A stretch of 40,101 bases of DNA from Rheinheimera sp. (GCA_003482455.1 DMYW01000056.1:1-40101); one strand, 5' to 3'; shown: positions 1-9,982, counted from the stretch's first letter. Numbers and translations: made by a program. The notes: generated by a model from the letters alone, not told the origin.

Positions 1-381
1 CGCAACTACTTTAGAAGCTTTTGAAGAAGTATCGGAACTAATTGAATTTGAATGGTTCTTGTTTGAGGAACGGCTTCCACCATTCGGCCCCACTACAGCG
101 GTTTGTACCGCATCTGGGTTAGTCACCACTAACACTTGTCCCACATAAATGGTATAGGGCTCGGCGATGCGGTTGATGCGGGCGAGCGTTTTAAAATCCA
201 TGCCCGAGCGAAAGGCGATCGAAAATAAGGTGTCGCCAGGTTTCACTTGATAGGTTTGTGCAGCCGGCAATGACGCTCTCGTGCGCTTGGCCGCAGAATC
301 AGCCACCGGCGCCGGGTTGTCACGCAAGGTACAAGCACTGAGCAGGCAACAAGCTGCTAGGATCCAGCATTTATTTCGCAT
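1..381 (-). CDS. nlpD: NlpD-like LysM lipoprotein, N-terminal part (cut by window edge)
   Basis: Partial gene: 127 N-terminal residues are visible and the frame is open at the window edge. It begins with a lipoprotein signal peptide ending in a lipobox (LLSAC, lipidated Cys at residue 17). A LysM module follows at about residues 44-88 (YQVKPGDTLFSIAFRSGMD ... INRI ... YVGQVLVV), then a Ser/Asn-rich linker. In the family, NlpD is an outer-membrane lipoprotein whose degenerate LytM (M23) domain activates the amidase AmiC at the division septum; that domain would lie beyond position 1. The ATG at 381 overlaps the end of the upstream DedA-type gene by 11 bases. rpoS is expected next, outside the window, and its main promoter lies inside nlpD in relatives. 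Confidence 0.88.
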   Translation of the reverse strand, partial: MRNKCWILAACCLLSACTLRDNPAPVADSAAKRTRASLPAAQTYQVKPGDTLFSIAFRSGMDFKTLARINRIAEPYTIYVGQVLVVTNPDAVQTAVVGPNGGSRSSNKNHSNSISSDTSSKASKVVA

Positions 382-952
382 AAATGAGGTACGCTCCAAC
401 AGCGGCAGCCACTGTGCCCCAGCCTAACCAATCGACGATATCGCGCAGTTTTTGCTGCATTTTTTCACCGCCCCAATACATCAAGCCGGCGACAATATAA
501 AACCGACTGGCGCGACCAATAAACGAAGCGATCACAAAAGGCAAAAACGCCATTTGCATTAAACCTGCGCCAACAGTGAATAACTTGTAGGGGATCGGCG
601 AAAAACCAGCGATAAACACCACCCAAACGCCATATTCTTTAAACCAACGTTCGACCAAGCCAAAGGTTTCTTGGTAGCCCATATGCTGGATAAACGGCAA
701 CACCACTGGGTCGTATAACAGGTAACCCAGCAGGTAGCCTGCCATCCCGCCTAACACGGAGGAGATCGACGTCAACCACGCCAAACGAAACGCCCGCTCT
801 GGGTGGGCCAGCGCCATCGGTGCCAGCATCACATCGGGAGGTATCGGAAAAAACACCGATTCGGCAAAACTTAATGTACACAAATAGCGGGTGGCGTGAC
901 GGTGACGCGCCCAATGCAACGCCTTATCGTACATCTTCTGGAAAATCTTCAA
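371..952 (-). CDS. YqaA/DedA-type (SNARE-associated) inner membrane protein, TTG start
   Basis: 193-residue polytopic membrane protein of the DedA/VTT superfamily. FAESVFFPIPPDVMLAP near residue 30 and AGFSPIPYKLFTVGAG in the second half are the re-entrant-loop motifs of this family, whose members are linked to lipid-carrier flipping and membrane homeostasis. At least four hydrophobic segments are visible. The start is read as TTG at 952 because AGGAG sits 6 bases upstream. The first in-frame ATG (934) has no Shine-Dalgarno sequence and would remove the amphipathic N-terminus. It lies between pcm (15-base gap) and nlpD (11-base overlap), a placement typical of Shewanella-type genomes. Its exact substrate cannot be read from sequence. 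Confidence 0.85.
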   Translation of the reverse strand: MKIFQKMYDKALHWARHRHATRYLCTLSFAESVFFPIPPDVMLAPMALAHPERAFRLAWLTSISSVLGGMAGYLLGYLLYDPVVLPFIQHMGYQETFGLVERWFKEYGVWVVFIAGFSPIPYKLFTVGAGLMQMAFLPFVIASFIGRASRFYIVAGLMYWGGEKMQQKLRDIVDWLGWGTVAAAVGAYLIYAK

Positions 953-966
953 CCTATACTCCTGAA

Positions 967-1620
967 CTACGCCAGTTCGCCTGGCACCAGCGGTACAAAC
1001 TTAACCGCTTCAATATCCTTGGACTGAAATTCATCGCCATGACGCTGGTACACACGCAACACTTGTTCGTGGGCACCGACGGGGATCACTAACCGCCCAC
1101 CATCCACCAACTGTTCCAGCAATTCTTGCGGTACTTGGGTTGGCGCCGCGGTGACGATAATGCAATCAAATGGCGCTTTGGTCGGCCAGCCTAACCAGCC
1201 GTCGCCATGTTTCATCGCGACATTGTGCAAATCCAGTTGTTGCAAGCGGCGCTTGGCTTGAAATTGCAACGACTTGATGCGCTCCACGGTGCAGACTTGT
1301 TGAAACAACCGCGCCAAAATCGCCGTCTGGTAGCCAGAGCCCGTGCCAATCTCAAGCACCTTTTTCGGCGCCCACTCGCTGTCAGCCGCAGCATCCAGCA
1401 ACAATTCGGTCATCCGTGCGACTATATAAGGCTGCGAAATAGTCTGGCCTTGGCCAATCGGCAAGGCGGTATTTTCATAGGCTTTGTGCGCTAAAATCAG
1501 TTCCACAAAATGATGGCGTGGCGTTGACGCTATCGCCTCCAGCACTTTGGCGTGGCGAATGCCGTCGCTTTGTAATTTCTGCGCCAACAGTGCGGCGCTG
1601 CGTTGCGTCGCCACTGCCAT
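967..1620 (-). CDS. pcm: Protein-L-isoaspartate O-methyltransferase
   Basis: 217-residue cytoplasmic SAM-dependent methyltransferase that methylates L-isoaspartyl residues in aged proteins, starting their repair. The SAM-binding glycine-rich motif VLEIGTGSGYQTAIL is at about residues 88-102. TISQPYIVARMTELL and the C-terminal GGRLVIPVG are further family signatures. Length fits the family (208 residues in E. coli) with a slightly longer N-terminus. The ATG at 1620 overlaps the last base of the surE stop codon, so the two are translationally coupled. surE and pcm are neighbours in most gammaproteobacteria, both in stress-survival operons ending in nlpD-rpoS. Confidence 0.96.
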   Translation of the reverse strand: MAVATQRSAALLAQKLQSDGIRHAKVLEAIASTPRHHFVELILAHKAYENTALPIGQGQTISQPYIVARMTELLLDAAADSEWAPKKVLEIGTGSGYQTAILARLFQQVCTVERIKSLQFQAKRRLQQLDLHNVAMKHGDGWLGWPTKAPFDCIIVTAAPTQVPQELLEQLVDGGRLVIPVGAHEQVLRVYQRHGDEFQSKDIEAVKFVPLVPGELA

Positions 1621-2375
1621 TAGTTCACCTCGATGCCATCAAGCCACGACGTCAGCGCGTCGATGCTGCGGTACGCCGTCATGTCGATGGTCAACGGCGT
1701 AACTGACGCATACCCATGACTTACCGCATAAAAATCAGTGCCTTCGCCAGCATCTTGTGCGCCACTGAGTGGCCCGTACCAATAAATCGCCCGGCCCCAC
1801 GGATCTTGACTGGCCGTCATACTTTCGGCTTTGTGCCGCCGCCCTAGCCGCGTCACTTGAATGCCTTTGAGTTCGTGCAGTGGCACCGCCGGCACATTGA
1901 TACTTAAAATTTGATTGGCTGGCAGTGGGTGAGATTTGAGTTTTTTGATCACTTGCACGACTACTGCCGCCGCAGTCTCAAAATGCTCTTCGCCGTGACT
2001 TACGAGCGACACCGCGATGGCAGGCAACCCCAAGTGACGACCCTCGGTGGCCGCAGCGACCGTGCCCGAATACAACACATCATCGCCCATATTGGCGCCG
2101 TGGTTGATCCCGGCAACGACTAAGTCCGGCGTTTGCTGGCACAGCTGATTAATGCCCAGATGCACACAATCGGTGGGGGTGCCGTTGACCGCCAAAAAGC
2201 CATTGTCCATGGTCGAGACGCGCAGCGGGTTGACCAAGGTCAGCGAATTACTGGCGCCGCTGCAGTTACGATCCGGCGCCACAGTGGTCACGTCGGCGAT
2301 CTGCGCCAAGGCCTGTTGCAGTACCTGAATACCTTTGGCATGCACACCATCATCGTTACTGAGCAAAATCCGCAT
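1620..2375 (-). CDS. surE: 5'/3'-nucleotidase SurE
   Basis: 251-residue metal-dependent nucleotidase/exopolyphosphatase that dephosphorylates 5'- and 3'-nucleoside monophosphates. The N-terminal LLSNDDGVHAKGI carries the paired Asp metal ligands; NGTPTDCVHLGI and GINHGANMGDDVLYSGTV are the other catalytic signatures (Ser and Asn ligands). Length is normal for the family. Its ATG directly abuts the truD stop codon and its stop overlaps the pcm start, so it is a central member of the ftsB-to-nlpD operon. Confidence 0.96.
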   Translation of the reverse strand: MRILLSNDDGVHAKGIQVLQQALAQIADVTTVAPDRNCSGASNSLTLVNPLRVSTMDNGFLAVNGTPTDCVHLGINQLCQQTPDLVVAGINHGANMGDDVLYSGTVAAATEGRHLGLPAIAVSLVSHGEEHFETAAAVVVQVIKKLKSHPLPANQILSINVPAVPLHELKGIQVTRLGRRHKAESMTASQDPWGRAIYWYGPLSGAQDAGEGTDFYAVSHGYASVTPLTIDMTAYRSIDALTSWLDGIEVN

Positions 2376-3476
2376 TTAACTCTCCGCGCTGTCGACGTCA
2401 TCGCCTTGTTCAAGCCAACGAAATTCGCGACTAACATCTTGATATTGAACTAATTCACGTAGCACGGCAGTGGCAAAACTACCGGCAGGTAACGCAAAGC
2501 TGAGCTCGAGTGTATCACCCTCACATCGAAAACTCAGGTGTTTTGGCAGCAGTCGTACCGAGCGACGCTCAAGGTGCATATTAAAATCCACCAAGGCTTG
2601 TACCCACGCCTGATAAGGCGCCAGCCACGCCTCTTGTGATGCCAGCGCAGCGGCAGACTCCATCGCTTTACCAACACCCGGCATTAAAGCGGTGGGGTGG
2701 ATATCGCCTTGCGCCAATCGCGCTTCGATCTCTGCGGTCAATTCGGGCACATGAAAAACAGAACCAGAGCCATCCAGTTGCACCACAGCGCCGGTTTGCA
2801 CGCGGGCAAACCAGCCCTGCAGCACGCGTTGTGATACTTGTTGATTGAACAGCATCGATCGAGCAGCAGACAGAGCTAACCCGCGCAATTGCCGATCACT
2901 AATTCCTTCGCCAGCAAACAGCCGAGCTGCTGAATGTAAGTTACTGTTATTGCGACCAAAACGCTGCTCGCCAAAATAATTCGGCACCCCAGTGGCAAGC
3001 AGATCTAAGCGTTGCACTAACGCGGGCATATCTGAAACTTCCCGCAGCGTCAGCACAAAGCGGTTATGCGCAATTGAACCAATTTTTAGCCGCCGTTGGT
3101 GGCGCGTTACTTGCAAAATTTTCGCGCCATCCAGCTGCCAGTTTTGCCACGGCATTTCTTGTTTAATCGGCCACGGCAAACAGAACCATTGCCGCGTCAC
3201 CGCATGGCGGTCTTTTAGACCGGCATAACTGACCAAGCGATTTTTCAGACCCGCCGCTTGGGCTAACTGTCTGGCGATAAACTGGGTGTTCTGACCGATT
3301 TTTTCGACGTACAACAACACGTGTTCGCCTTGGCCCGTTGGCGTAAAACTTAACGTTTCTTCGACGATAAAATCACTCGGTTGATGGCGGATCACCGCAG
3401 TGGCGGTGGGCTCGCCGTGTAAATATGCCAGCGGCGGTAAGTCCGTGGATAAGGCTGCGCCTACATGGTCCGTCAT
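2376..3476 (-). CDS. truD: tRNA pseudouridine(13) synthase
   Basis: 366-residue TruD-family enzyme that isomerises U13 of tRNA(Glu). The catalytic Asp lies in YAGLKDRHAVTRQWF (about residues 84-98). NYFGEQRFGRNNSNL and the TRUD insertion region follow. Length is slightly above that of E. coli TruD (349). The start overlaps the ispF stop by 4 bases (ATGA). It sits between the isoprenoid genes ispD-ispF and the stress genes surE-pcm, the standard gammaproteobacterial arrangement. Confidence 0.96.
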   Translation of the reverse strand: MTDHVGAALSTDLPPLAYLHGEPTATAVIRHQPSDFIVEETLSFTPTGQGEHVLLYVEKIGQNTQFIARQLAQAAGLKNRLVSYAGLKDRHAVTRQWFCLPWPIKQEMPWQNWQLDGAKILQVTRHQRRLKIGSIAHNRFVLTLREVSDMPALVQRLDLLATGVPNYFGEQRFGRNNSNLHSAARLFAGEGISDRQLRGLALSAARSMLFNQQVSQRVLQGWFARVQTGAVVQLDGSGSVFHVPELTAEIEARLAQGDIHPTALMPGVGKAMESAAALASQEAWLAPYQAWVQALVDFNMHLERRSVRLLPKHLSFRCEGDTLELSFALPAGSFATAVLRELVQYQDVSREFRWLEQGDDVDSAES

Positions 3477-3958
3477 GCCAGTTTCACCAACAGCGCCACG
3501 GCTTCTACAGCGATCCCCTCTTTGCGACCGACAAAGCCGAGCTTTTCGGTGGTGGTGGCTTTGACATTGACTTGGCTGATGTCGCAGGCTAAATCGGCGG
3601 CAATATTGGCGCGCATCGCCAGCACATGCGGCGCCATTTTCGGTGCTTGCGCCATGATGGTCACATCCACGTTACCAATGGCGTAACCGAGCTTTTGCAC
3701 ATCCGCAAACACATGACGCAACAAAATCCGACTGTCGATGCCTTTAAACTGAGCGTCGGTGTCGGGAAAATGATGGCCAATGTCACCCAGCGCCAGCGCC
3801 CCCAGCAGAGCGTCAGATAACGCATGCAGCACCACGTCGCCATCCGAATGGGCAATCAACCCTTGGCTGTATTCGATTTTTACGCCACCTAGCGTCACAG
3901 GCCCTTCACCGCCAAAGGCGTGCACATCAAAACCGTGACCAATTCGAAAAGGTGTCAT
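3473..3958 (-). CDS. ispF: 2-C-methyl-D-erythritol 2,4-cyclodiphosphate synthase
   Basis: 161-residue enzyme of the MEP isoprenoid pathway that cyclises CDP-ME 2-phosphate with release of CMP; it works as a trimer with zinc. RIGHGFDVHAFG near the N-terminus supplies Asp and His metal ligands, and AHSDGDVVLHALSDALLGA is the second family signature. The frame stays open upstream to about 4060, but the family N-terminus and the TGATG junction with ispD (1-base overlap) fix the ATG at 3958. It acts two steps after the IspD product made by the adjacent gene. Confidence 0.96.
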   Translation of the reverse strand: MTPFRIGHGFDVHAFGGEGPVTLGGVKIEYSQGLIAHSDGDVVLHALSDALLGALALGDIGHHFPDTDAQFKGIDSRILLRHVFADVQKLGYAIGNVDVTIMAQAPKMAPHVLAMRANIAADLACDISQVNVKATTTEKLGFVGRKEGIAVEAVALLVKLA

Positions 3959-4647
3959 CACTGCTCCAGATAAAAACGTGCCAGAGCTAAATCTTCTGGC
4001 TGAGTAATTTTGATATTGTCGGCGCGCCCAGGTACCAGCTGCACCGCCTGCCCGGCCCACTCCATCGCCGACGCTTCATCTGTGATGGCTACGCCAGCAG
4101 CAAGCGCTGTCTGCAGAGCTTGGCGCAACAAGGCGGTTGGAAATACTTGCGGGGTCAACGCATGCCAAAGTTGACTGCGCTCAACGGTGCATTGCACGAG
4201 TGACGAACCATCAGCCTGACGCTGGCCGCGCTTCATGGTATCACGCACTGGGCTGGCTAAAATGCCGCCTTGACCGGTCTGCGCGCAGCGCTCTAGTAAC
4301 GTCGCTAAATCTTCAGAACGCAGCAACGGCCGCGCCGCGTCGTGGACTAACACCCAAGGAAATTGGTCAGCATCAATATGCTGCAGCGCCGACAATACAG
4401 AATCCGCGCGCTCGCGACCACCGGCAACTCGTGTCACTCGCGGTGTGGTCGCTAACGGCAGTTCAGCAAAATACGGGTCTGTGTCGGACACCGCGATGTA
4501 AAGCGGCGACTGCGGCAGTGCGGCGAGCAGCCGCTGAGCAGTCACTTCCAGAATGGTTTTGCCCGCCAGTGGCAAATATTGCTTAGGCCGGTCGGCCTGC
4601 ATCCGCGCACCGACACCAGCCGCAGGGATCACCAACGCAATCTTCAT
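3958..4647 (-). CDS. ispD: 2-C-methyl-D-erythritol 4-phosphate cytidylyltransferase
   Basis: 229-residue nucleotidyltransferase that makes CDP-ME from MEP and CTP. The N-terminal VIPAAGVGARMQADRPKQYL is the CTP-binding glycine-rich loop with the conserved Arg and Lys. VLVHDAARPLL is the second signature, and the C-terminal NIKITQPEDLALA is typical. The start overlaps the ftsB stop by 4 bases. ftsB-ispD-ispF is a conserved gammaproteobacterial order. Confidence 0.97.
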   Translation of the reverse strand: MKIALVIPAAGVGARMQADRPKQYLPLAGKTILEVTAQRLLAALPQSPLYIAVSDTDPYFAELPLATTPRVTRVAGGRERADSVLSALQHIDADQFPWVLVHDAARPLLRSEDLATLLERCAQTGQGGILASPVRDTMKRGQRQADGSSLVQCTVERSQLWHALTPQVFPTALLRQALQTALAAGVAITDEASAMEWAGQAVQLVPGRADNIKITQPEDLALARFYLEQ

Positions 4648-4925
4648 TGTTTTTGCGCCGGCACTAAACGGAAAAAGATTTCGTCTTGTTTAATCAGGCC
4701 TAACTCGTTGCGAGCGCGTTCTTCGATGGAATCTAAGCCTTGTTGCAGATCGCCAACGTCGGCTTGCAGTACTTTATTGCGCTTAGCCAATTCTTCATTG
4801 CTAACCGTGTAGGCTTTGAGTTCTTCTTGATGTTTGAAGTACTGCTGCACACTATGCGAGCCGTACCAAAGCCGGTACTGCAACGCCGCTATCAGTGCTA
4901 GCAACACCACGACTAATAAACGCAT
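4644..4925 (-). CDS. ftsB: Cell division protein FtsB
   Basis: 93-residue bitopic inner-membrane protein. It has a short N-terminus, one membrane helix (about residues 3-20) and a periplasmic coiled coil (about 28-70), ending in ARNELGLIKQDEIFFRLV, the characteristic C-terminal family motif. FtsB pairs with FtsL and FtsQ in the divisome. It is the first gene of a run of minus-strand genes with overlapping or abutting junctions that ends in nlpD. No confident promoter could be picked in the 112 bases upstream. Confidence 0.95.
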   Translation of the reverse strand: MRLLVVVLLALIAALQYRLWYGSHSVQQYFKHQEELKAYTVSNEELAKRNKVLQADVGDLQQGLDSIEERARNELGLIKQDEIFFRLVPAQKQ

Positions 4926-5037
4926 GCCAGACCTATCGTGAGTTGTTTTTTTGTATTATGCGTTGCGAATAGATCGCTGAAAAGCCCCTAAGCCTTGAAT
5001 TTCGCGGCTTACAGGCAGTTTTTTAGCAAAAAACTAG

Positions 5038-5703
5038 CTAACCGGCGGCGTGAGGTTTGGCAAAGTTTTGCCAGTTGAGCCGACTGGCCAATAACATCTC
5101 GCGCAGCGTTAACAAACGTGGCGTTTTTCGCTCGGCATTCCGCCATTGATGGCCACAACAGGCCGCCGTCATAATGGCTTTGGAGGGTTTCAGCAGCAAC
5201 TTGTGCAGGTTGTCCGGCTCTTGCGCCCAACCAGCCATGGCGAACCAGCCATGCTCGTTACAATGCACCCGGTGCCCCGGTACATCGATTTCATCAATAG
5301 AATCAATCAGGATCTGCTCAACGCCTTGTTGCAGGCTGTAAATCGGCACCAATAACCCCAGCTTGCTGTACTTGTCGTAATACTTAAAACAAGCTTCGGA
5401 TTCATCGACATGCGGTACTGGACACTGTTTGGCTTGGCCATGTAACCAGCAGGCGTTTTGCGCGTCTAGCGTCAACGGCGATGGGTATTGCAGCAACAAA
5501 TTTGCCGCTTCACGTACATAAAACGGCAAGCTTTTCAAACGTTTGGGCAAATTGGCGACCCGTTCAGGCGGCGTTTGCGCCAGACGTGCCAGTTCGCGCT
5601 CGTACAAGGTATTGCACAGCTCGCTGTATTGCAGAGTTTGCTCAGGATTGAGCCAAAGCTGATTTTGATTCATCACCGTGGATGTTAGCGCGAGTTCCGC
5701 CAT
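5038..5703 (-). CDS. Conserved-looking hypothetical protein, Cys/His-rich
   Basis: 221-residue soluble protein that I do not recognise. There is no signal peptide or membrane helix. It contains seven Cys, including NACWL, KQCPVPH, SEACFKYYDKY, HRVHCNEHGWF and a C-terminal ACCGHQWRNAERK, which could form a metal or redox site; this is inference only. The frame extends to a TTG at 5724, but the ATG at 5703 has AGG 7 bases upstream and is preferred; an ATG at 5673 is a less likely alternative. It is a lone gene between ftsB and eno with good codon usage throughout. Confidence 0.75.
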   Translation of the reverse strand: MAELALTSTVMNQNQLWLNPEQTLQYSELCNTLYERELARLAQTPPERVANLPKRLKSLPFYVREAANLLLQYPSPLTLDAQNACWLHGQAKQCPVPHVDESEACFKYYDKYSKLGLLVPIYSLQQGVEQILIDSIDEIDVPGHRVHCNEHGWFAMAGWAQEPDNLHKLLLKPSKAIMTAACCGHQWRNAERKTPRLLTLREMLLASRLNWQNFAKPHAAG

Positions 5704-5840
5704 TTGAAAACCTGCACCGCACAAGCATGTGATAGGTTTTGCTGGCTAAGTTGTTGATCAGTCGTTTATTTCGTACAACTTGTTACGTCGGTTGTCACCG
5801 TAATGGATCTAAACTTAGTCGCAAGCTTGCCCTTTGTCTC

Positions 5841-5870
5841 AAAAAAAGAGCCAGCAATTGCTGGCTCTTG
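5841..5870 (-). terminator. Rho-independent terminator downstream of eno
   Basis: A perfect 10-bp stem (arms at 5846-5855 and 5860-5869, both reading through GAGCCAGC / GCTGGCTC) is followed on the minus strand by seven T residues (A-run at 5841-5847). It lies 14 bases past the eno stop codon and fits termination of eno transcription. Confidence 0.9.
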
Positions 5871-5883
5871 TTCGTGCAAAGGC

Positions 5884-7176
5884 TTATTGGCCTTTGATTT
5901 CGCTACGGCCTTTGTAAGGTGCGTTGGCGCCCAACTCTTGCTCGATACGCAGCAGTTGGTTGTATTTTGATACGCGATCTGAACGGCACAGTGAGCCCGT
6001 TTTGATTTGACCTGCCGCAGTACCTACCGCCAAGTCCGCGATGAACGCATCTTCGGTTTCGCCTGAACGGTGTGAAATGACCGCTGTGAAGCCAGCGTCT
6101 TTGGCCATTTTAATCGCCGCTAAGGTTTCCGTTAAGGAACCGATTTGGTTGAACTTGATCAGGATCGAGTTACCGATACCTTGTTCGATACCACGGGCCA
6201 AAATCTTGGTGTTGGTGACGAATAAGTCGTCGCCGACCAGCTGGACTTTGCTACCGATTTTGTTGGTCAAGTCTTTCCAACCGTCCCAATCCGATTCATC
6301 CAGACCGTCTTCAATCGAAACGATTGGGAAACGTGTGGCAAGGCCAGCCAGAAAGTCGTTGAATTCATACGAGGTGAACTCTTTGCCTTCGCCTGACAGT
6401 TTGTATTTACCATCGACGTAGAATTCAGATGCAGCGCAGTCCAGCGCCAAGGTCACGTCTTTGTTCAGCTCGTAGCCAGCCGCAGCGACCGCTTTCGAAA
6501 TCACTTCCAGCGCTTCTTCGTTCGATTTCAGATCTGGCGCAAAACCACCTTCATCACCAACAGCCGTGTTTAAACCTTTGGCGTGCAGTTCTTTTTTCAG
6601 TTGGTGGAAGATTTCCGCGCCCATGCGCAGTGCTTCGGCGAATGACTTAGCGCCAACTGGTTGCACCATAAATTCTTGGATGTCGACGTTGTTGTCGGCA
6701 TGCTCACCACCGTTGATGATGTTCATCATTGGCACTGGCATAGAGTACACGCCTGACGTGCCGTTTAAGTCCGCAATGTGTTGGTACAGAGGGATTTTCT
6801 TGTCTGCAGCGGCAGCGCGAGCCACCGCTAATGACACGGCCAGAATGGCGTTAGCGCCTAATTTAGACTTAGATTCAGTGCCGTCTAAGTCGATCATGAT
6901 TTGGTCAACGGCTGCTTGTTCGTAGGCTGATTTGCCAACTAAGGCTGCTTGGATTGGGCCTTCGATATTGGCAACGGCAGTTTTTACGCCTTTGCCTAAA
7001 TAACGGCTTTTGTCGCCGTCACGCAGTTCCAGCGCTTCGCGGGTACCGGTTGACGCACCTGATGGCGCACAACCACGGCCCATCACGCCGCTTTTCAGGT
7101 AAACATCGGCTTCTACAGTTGGATTGCCACGTGAATCAAGGATTTCGCGAGCAACAATTTTGACGATTTCTGACAT
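5884..7176 (-). CDS. eno: Enolase
   Basis: 430-residue glycolytic enzyme converting 2-phosphoglycerate to phosphoenolpyruvate; in gammaproteobacteria it is also part of the RNA degradosome. The N-terminus IVKIVAREILDSRGNPTVE, GDEGGFAP, the metal ligand region SIEDGLDESDW and the signature ISHRSGETEDAFIADLAVG are all present, with normal length. The frame opens 8 codons earlier, but the ATG at 7176 has GGGAGAAATC directly upstream and matches the family start. It follows pyrG by 56 bases, with a terminator hairpin between them. Confidence 0.98.
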   Translation of the reverse strand: MSEIVKIVAREILDSRGNPTVEADVYLKSGVMGRGCAPSGASTGTREALELRDGDKSRYLGKGVKTAVANIEGPIQAALVGKSAYEQAAVDQIMIDLDGTESKSKLGANAILAVSLAVARAAAADKKIPLYQHIADLNGTSGVYSMPVPMMNIINGGEHADNNVDIQEFMVQPVGAKSFAEALRMGAEIFHQLKKELHAKGLNTAVGDEGGFAPDLKSNEEALEVISKAVAAAGYELNKDVTLALDCAASEFYVDGKYKLSGEGKEFTSYEFNDFLAGLATRFPIVSIEDGLDESDWDGWKDLTNKIGSKVQLVGDDLFVTNTKILARGIEQGIGNSILIKFNQIGSLTETLAAIKMAKDAGFTAVISHRSGETEDAFIADLAVGTAAGQIKTGSLCRSDRVSKYNQLLRIEQELGANAPYKGRSEIKGQ

Positions 7177-7198
7177 GATTTCTCCCTGAGAGCGAGAC

Positions 7199-7226
7199 AA
7201 AAAAGCCGCACCCTAGCGGGCGCGGC
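7199..7226 (-). terminator. Terminator/attenuator hairpin between pyrG and eno
   Basis: Nine-base arms (7205-7213 and 7218-7226; GCCGCGCCC with GGGTGCGGC on minus, one G-U wobble) close a TAGC tetraloop. Six T residues follow on the minus strand. It begins 7 bases after the pyrG stop and lies just before the eno ribosome binding site, so it could end pyrG transcripts or tune read-through into eno. Confidence 0.82.
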
Positions 7227-7232
7227 CTTTGA

Positions 7233-8873
<1,641 letters not shown>

Positions 8874-8906
8874 GAGACCCCTGAGACAACGTTGAATTTG
8901 AGAAAA

Positions 8907-8961
8907 CCAACACCAATACCGAAGGCGGTTGCAAAGAACCGATGGGCAATTTGGGTGTTGG
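8907..8961 (-). other. Structured pyrG 5' leader (possible attenuator)
   Basis: In the predicted pyrG leader, CCAACACC (minus 8961-8954) pairs perfectly with GGTGTTGG (minus 8914-8907). The second arm is followed by TTTTC on the minus strand. Two short inner hairpins compete with each other: ACCG/CGGT at 8918-8929 and GGTT/AACC at 8927-8940. The U-run is short, so a terminator role is only possible. Nothing else gene-like was seen in 8874-9106. Confidence 0.4.
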
Positions 8962-8978
8962 GATCAGGACGGGAGAAA

Positions 8979-9007
8979 ATTATAACAAAGAGCGCTCCAT
9001 CGCTCAA
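8979..9007 (-). promoter_or_regulatory. Sigma-70 promoter of pyrG
   Basis: Minus strand: -35 TTGAGC (9002-9007), 17-base spacer, -10 TATAAT (8979-8984, perfect consensus). Initiation near 8972 would give a leader of about 100 bases before the pyrG ATG at 8873. Confidence 0.75.
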
Positions 9008-9106
9008 TGTAAAATCTGGTTTTTCCGGTAAAACCACCGAGATAACCTATCACCTTCGCATAATAAGCCATTGTTTTAAAACACATTAACCGAGAAAATT
9101 TCGCAG

Positions 9107-9952
9107 CTATTTAGTTTCTACAGTACTTGCGGTTTTTTGTTGCTGCTTGACCAGATCCCACAGCGCATCCATTTCGGTGAGGTCCGACTCGGCTGGGGTT
9201 TTACCGCGCGCCGCCAGTTGCTGCTCAACCGCACGAAAGCGCGTTTCAAATTTCTGATTGGCTTGGCGTAACAAGGTTTCCGGTTGAAAGCCTTGCTTGC
9301 GCACCACGTTGACCAGCGCAAACATCAGATCGCCGAGCTCTTCACCCAGTGCCGCTTGGTTAGCGTGCCCGTCTGCCAGCAAGGTCATTTCGGCTTGCAC
9401 TTCCGCGATCTCTTCTTGCACCTTGTCCCAACAGCCTTGTACGTCTGGCCAATCAAAACCAACACTGGCACAGCGTTTTTGCAGTTTATACGCACGGGTC
9501 AACGCCGGCATGCCGGCGGGCACATCATCCAGCACACTGCATTGACCTTTGGCGCTGCGTTCTTGTTGCTTTAAGGCTTCCCAATTGGCAAGCGCACGGG
9601 TCGCGTCGCTGGCTTGATCGCCTGTCGTCTGCGTTGGGTCGATTGGGAACACGTGTGGATGGCGGCGCTTTAATTTGTCACAAATGGCGCGCGCGCAGTC
9701 GGCAAATTCAAAGCGGCCTTCTTCGGCGGCAATTTGACTGTAAAACACCACTTGGAATAACAAATCACCCAGTTCGTCCTTCAGCTCATCAAAGGCGCCG
9801 CGTTCAATGGCGTCGGCCACTTCGTATGCTTCTTCCAAGGTATATGGCACTATCGTTTGATAGCTTTGCGCTTTGTCCCAGGCACAGCCATGCTCGGGGT
9901 CGCGTAAGCGCGCCATAATGTCGAGCAGTTCAGTCATTGGATTGGCAGACAT
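9107..9952 (-). CDS. mazG: Nucleoside triphosphate pyrophosphohydrolase MazG
   Basis: 281-residue protein with two tandem MazG (all-alpha NTP-PPase) domains. The first has RLRDPEHGCAWDKAQ, YTLEEAYEVADAIE and ELKDELGDLLFQVVF; the second has EEIAEVQAE and EELGDLMFALVNVVRKQ. It hydrolyses NTPs to NMP plus PPi and in E. coli lowers (p)ppGpp signalling. The ATG at 9952 is chosen: GAGGA lies 9-10 bases upstream, and the frame opens only one codon earlier, at a TTG. It follows relA as in E. coli, but no mazEF toxin-antitoxin genes lie between them. Confidence 0.95.
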   Translation of the reverse strand: MSANPMTELLDIMARLRDPEHGCAWDKAQSYQTIVPYTLEEAYEVADAIERGAFDELKDELGDLLFQVVFYSQIAAEEGRFEFADCARAICDKLKRRHPHVFPIDPTQTTGDQASDATRALANWEALKQQERSAKGQCSVLDDVPAGMPALTRAYKLQKRCASVGFDWPDVQGCWDKVQEEIAEVQAEMTLLADGHANQAALGEELGDLMFALVNVVRKQGFQPETLLRQANQKFETRFRAVEQQLAARGKTPAESDLTEMDALWDLVKQQQKTASTVETK

Positions 9953-9982
9953 CAATACGGGTCCTCACAACGAATTCGTTTG

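Noticed and set aside
3959..4060. Longer N-terminus for IspF
   Set aside because: The extra 34 residues overlap ispD, look unlike any IspF and are mostly Arg/Gly/Ser; the ATG at 3958 gives the family length.
4137..4586. 149-residue open frame on plus across ispD
   Set aside because: It is antisense to a clear ispD, with no ribosome binding site and no family resemblance; a shadow of the real gene.
5018..5034. A/T hairpin (GTTTTTT AGC AAAAAAC) after the unrecognised gene as a terminator
   Set aside because: The stem is almost purely A-T with one G-C pair, too weak to call.
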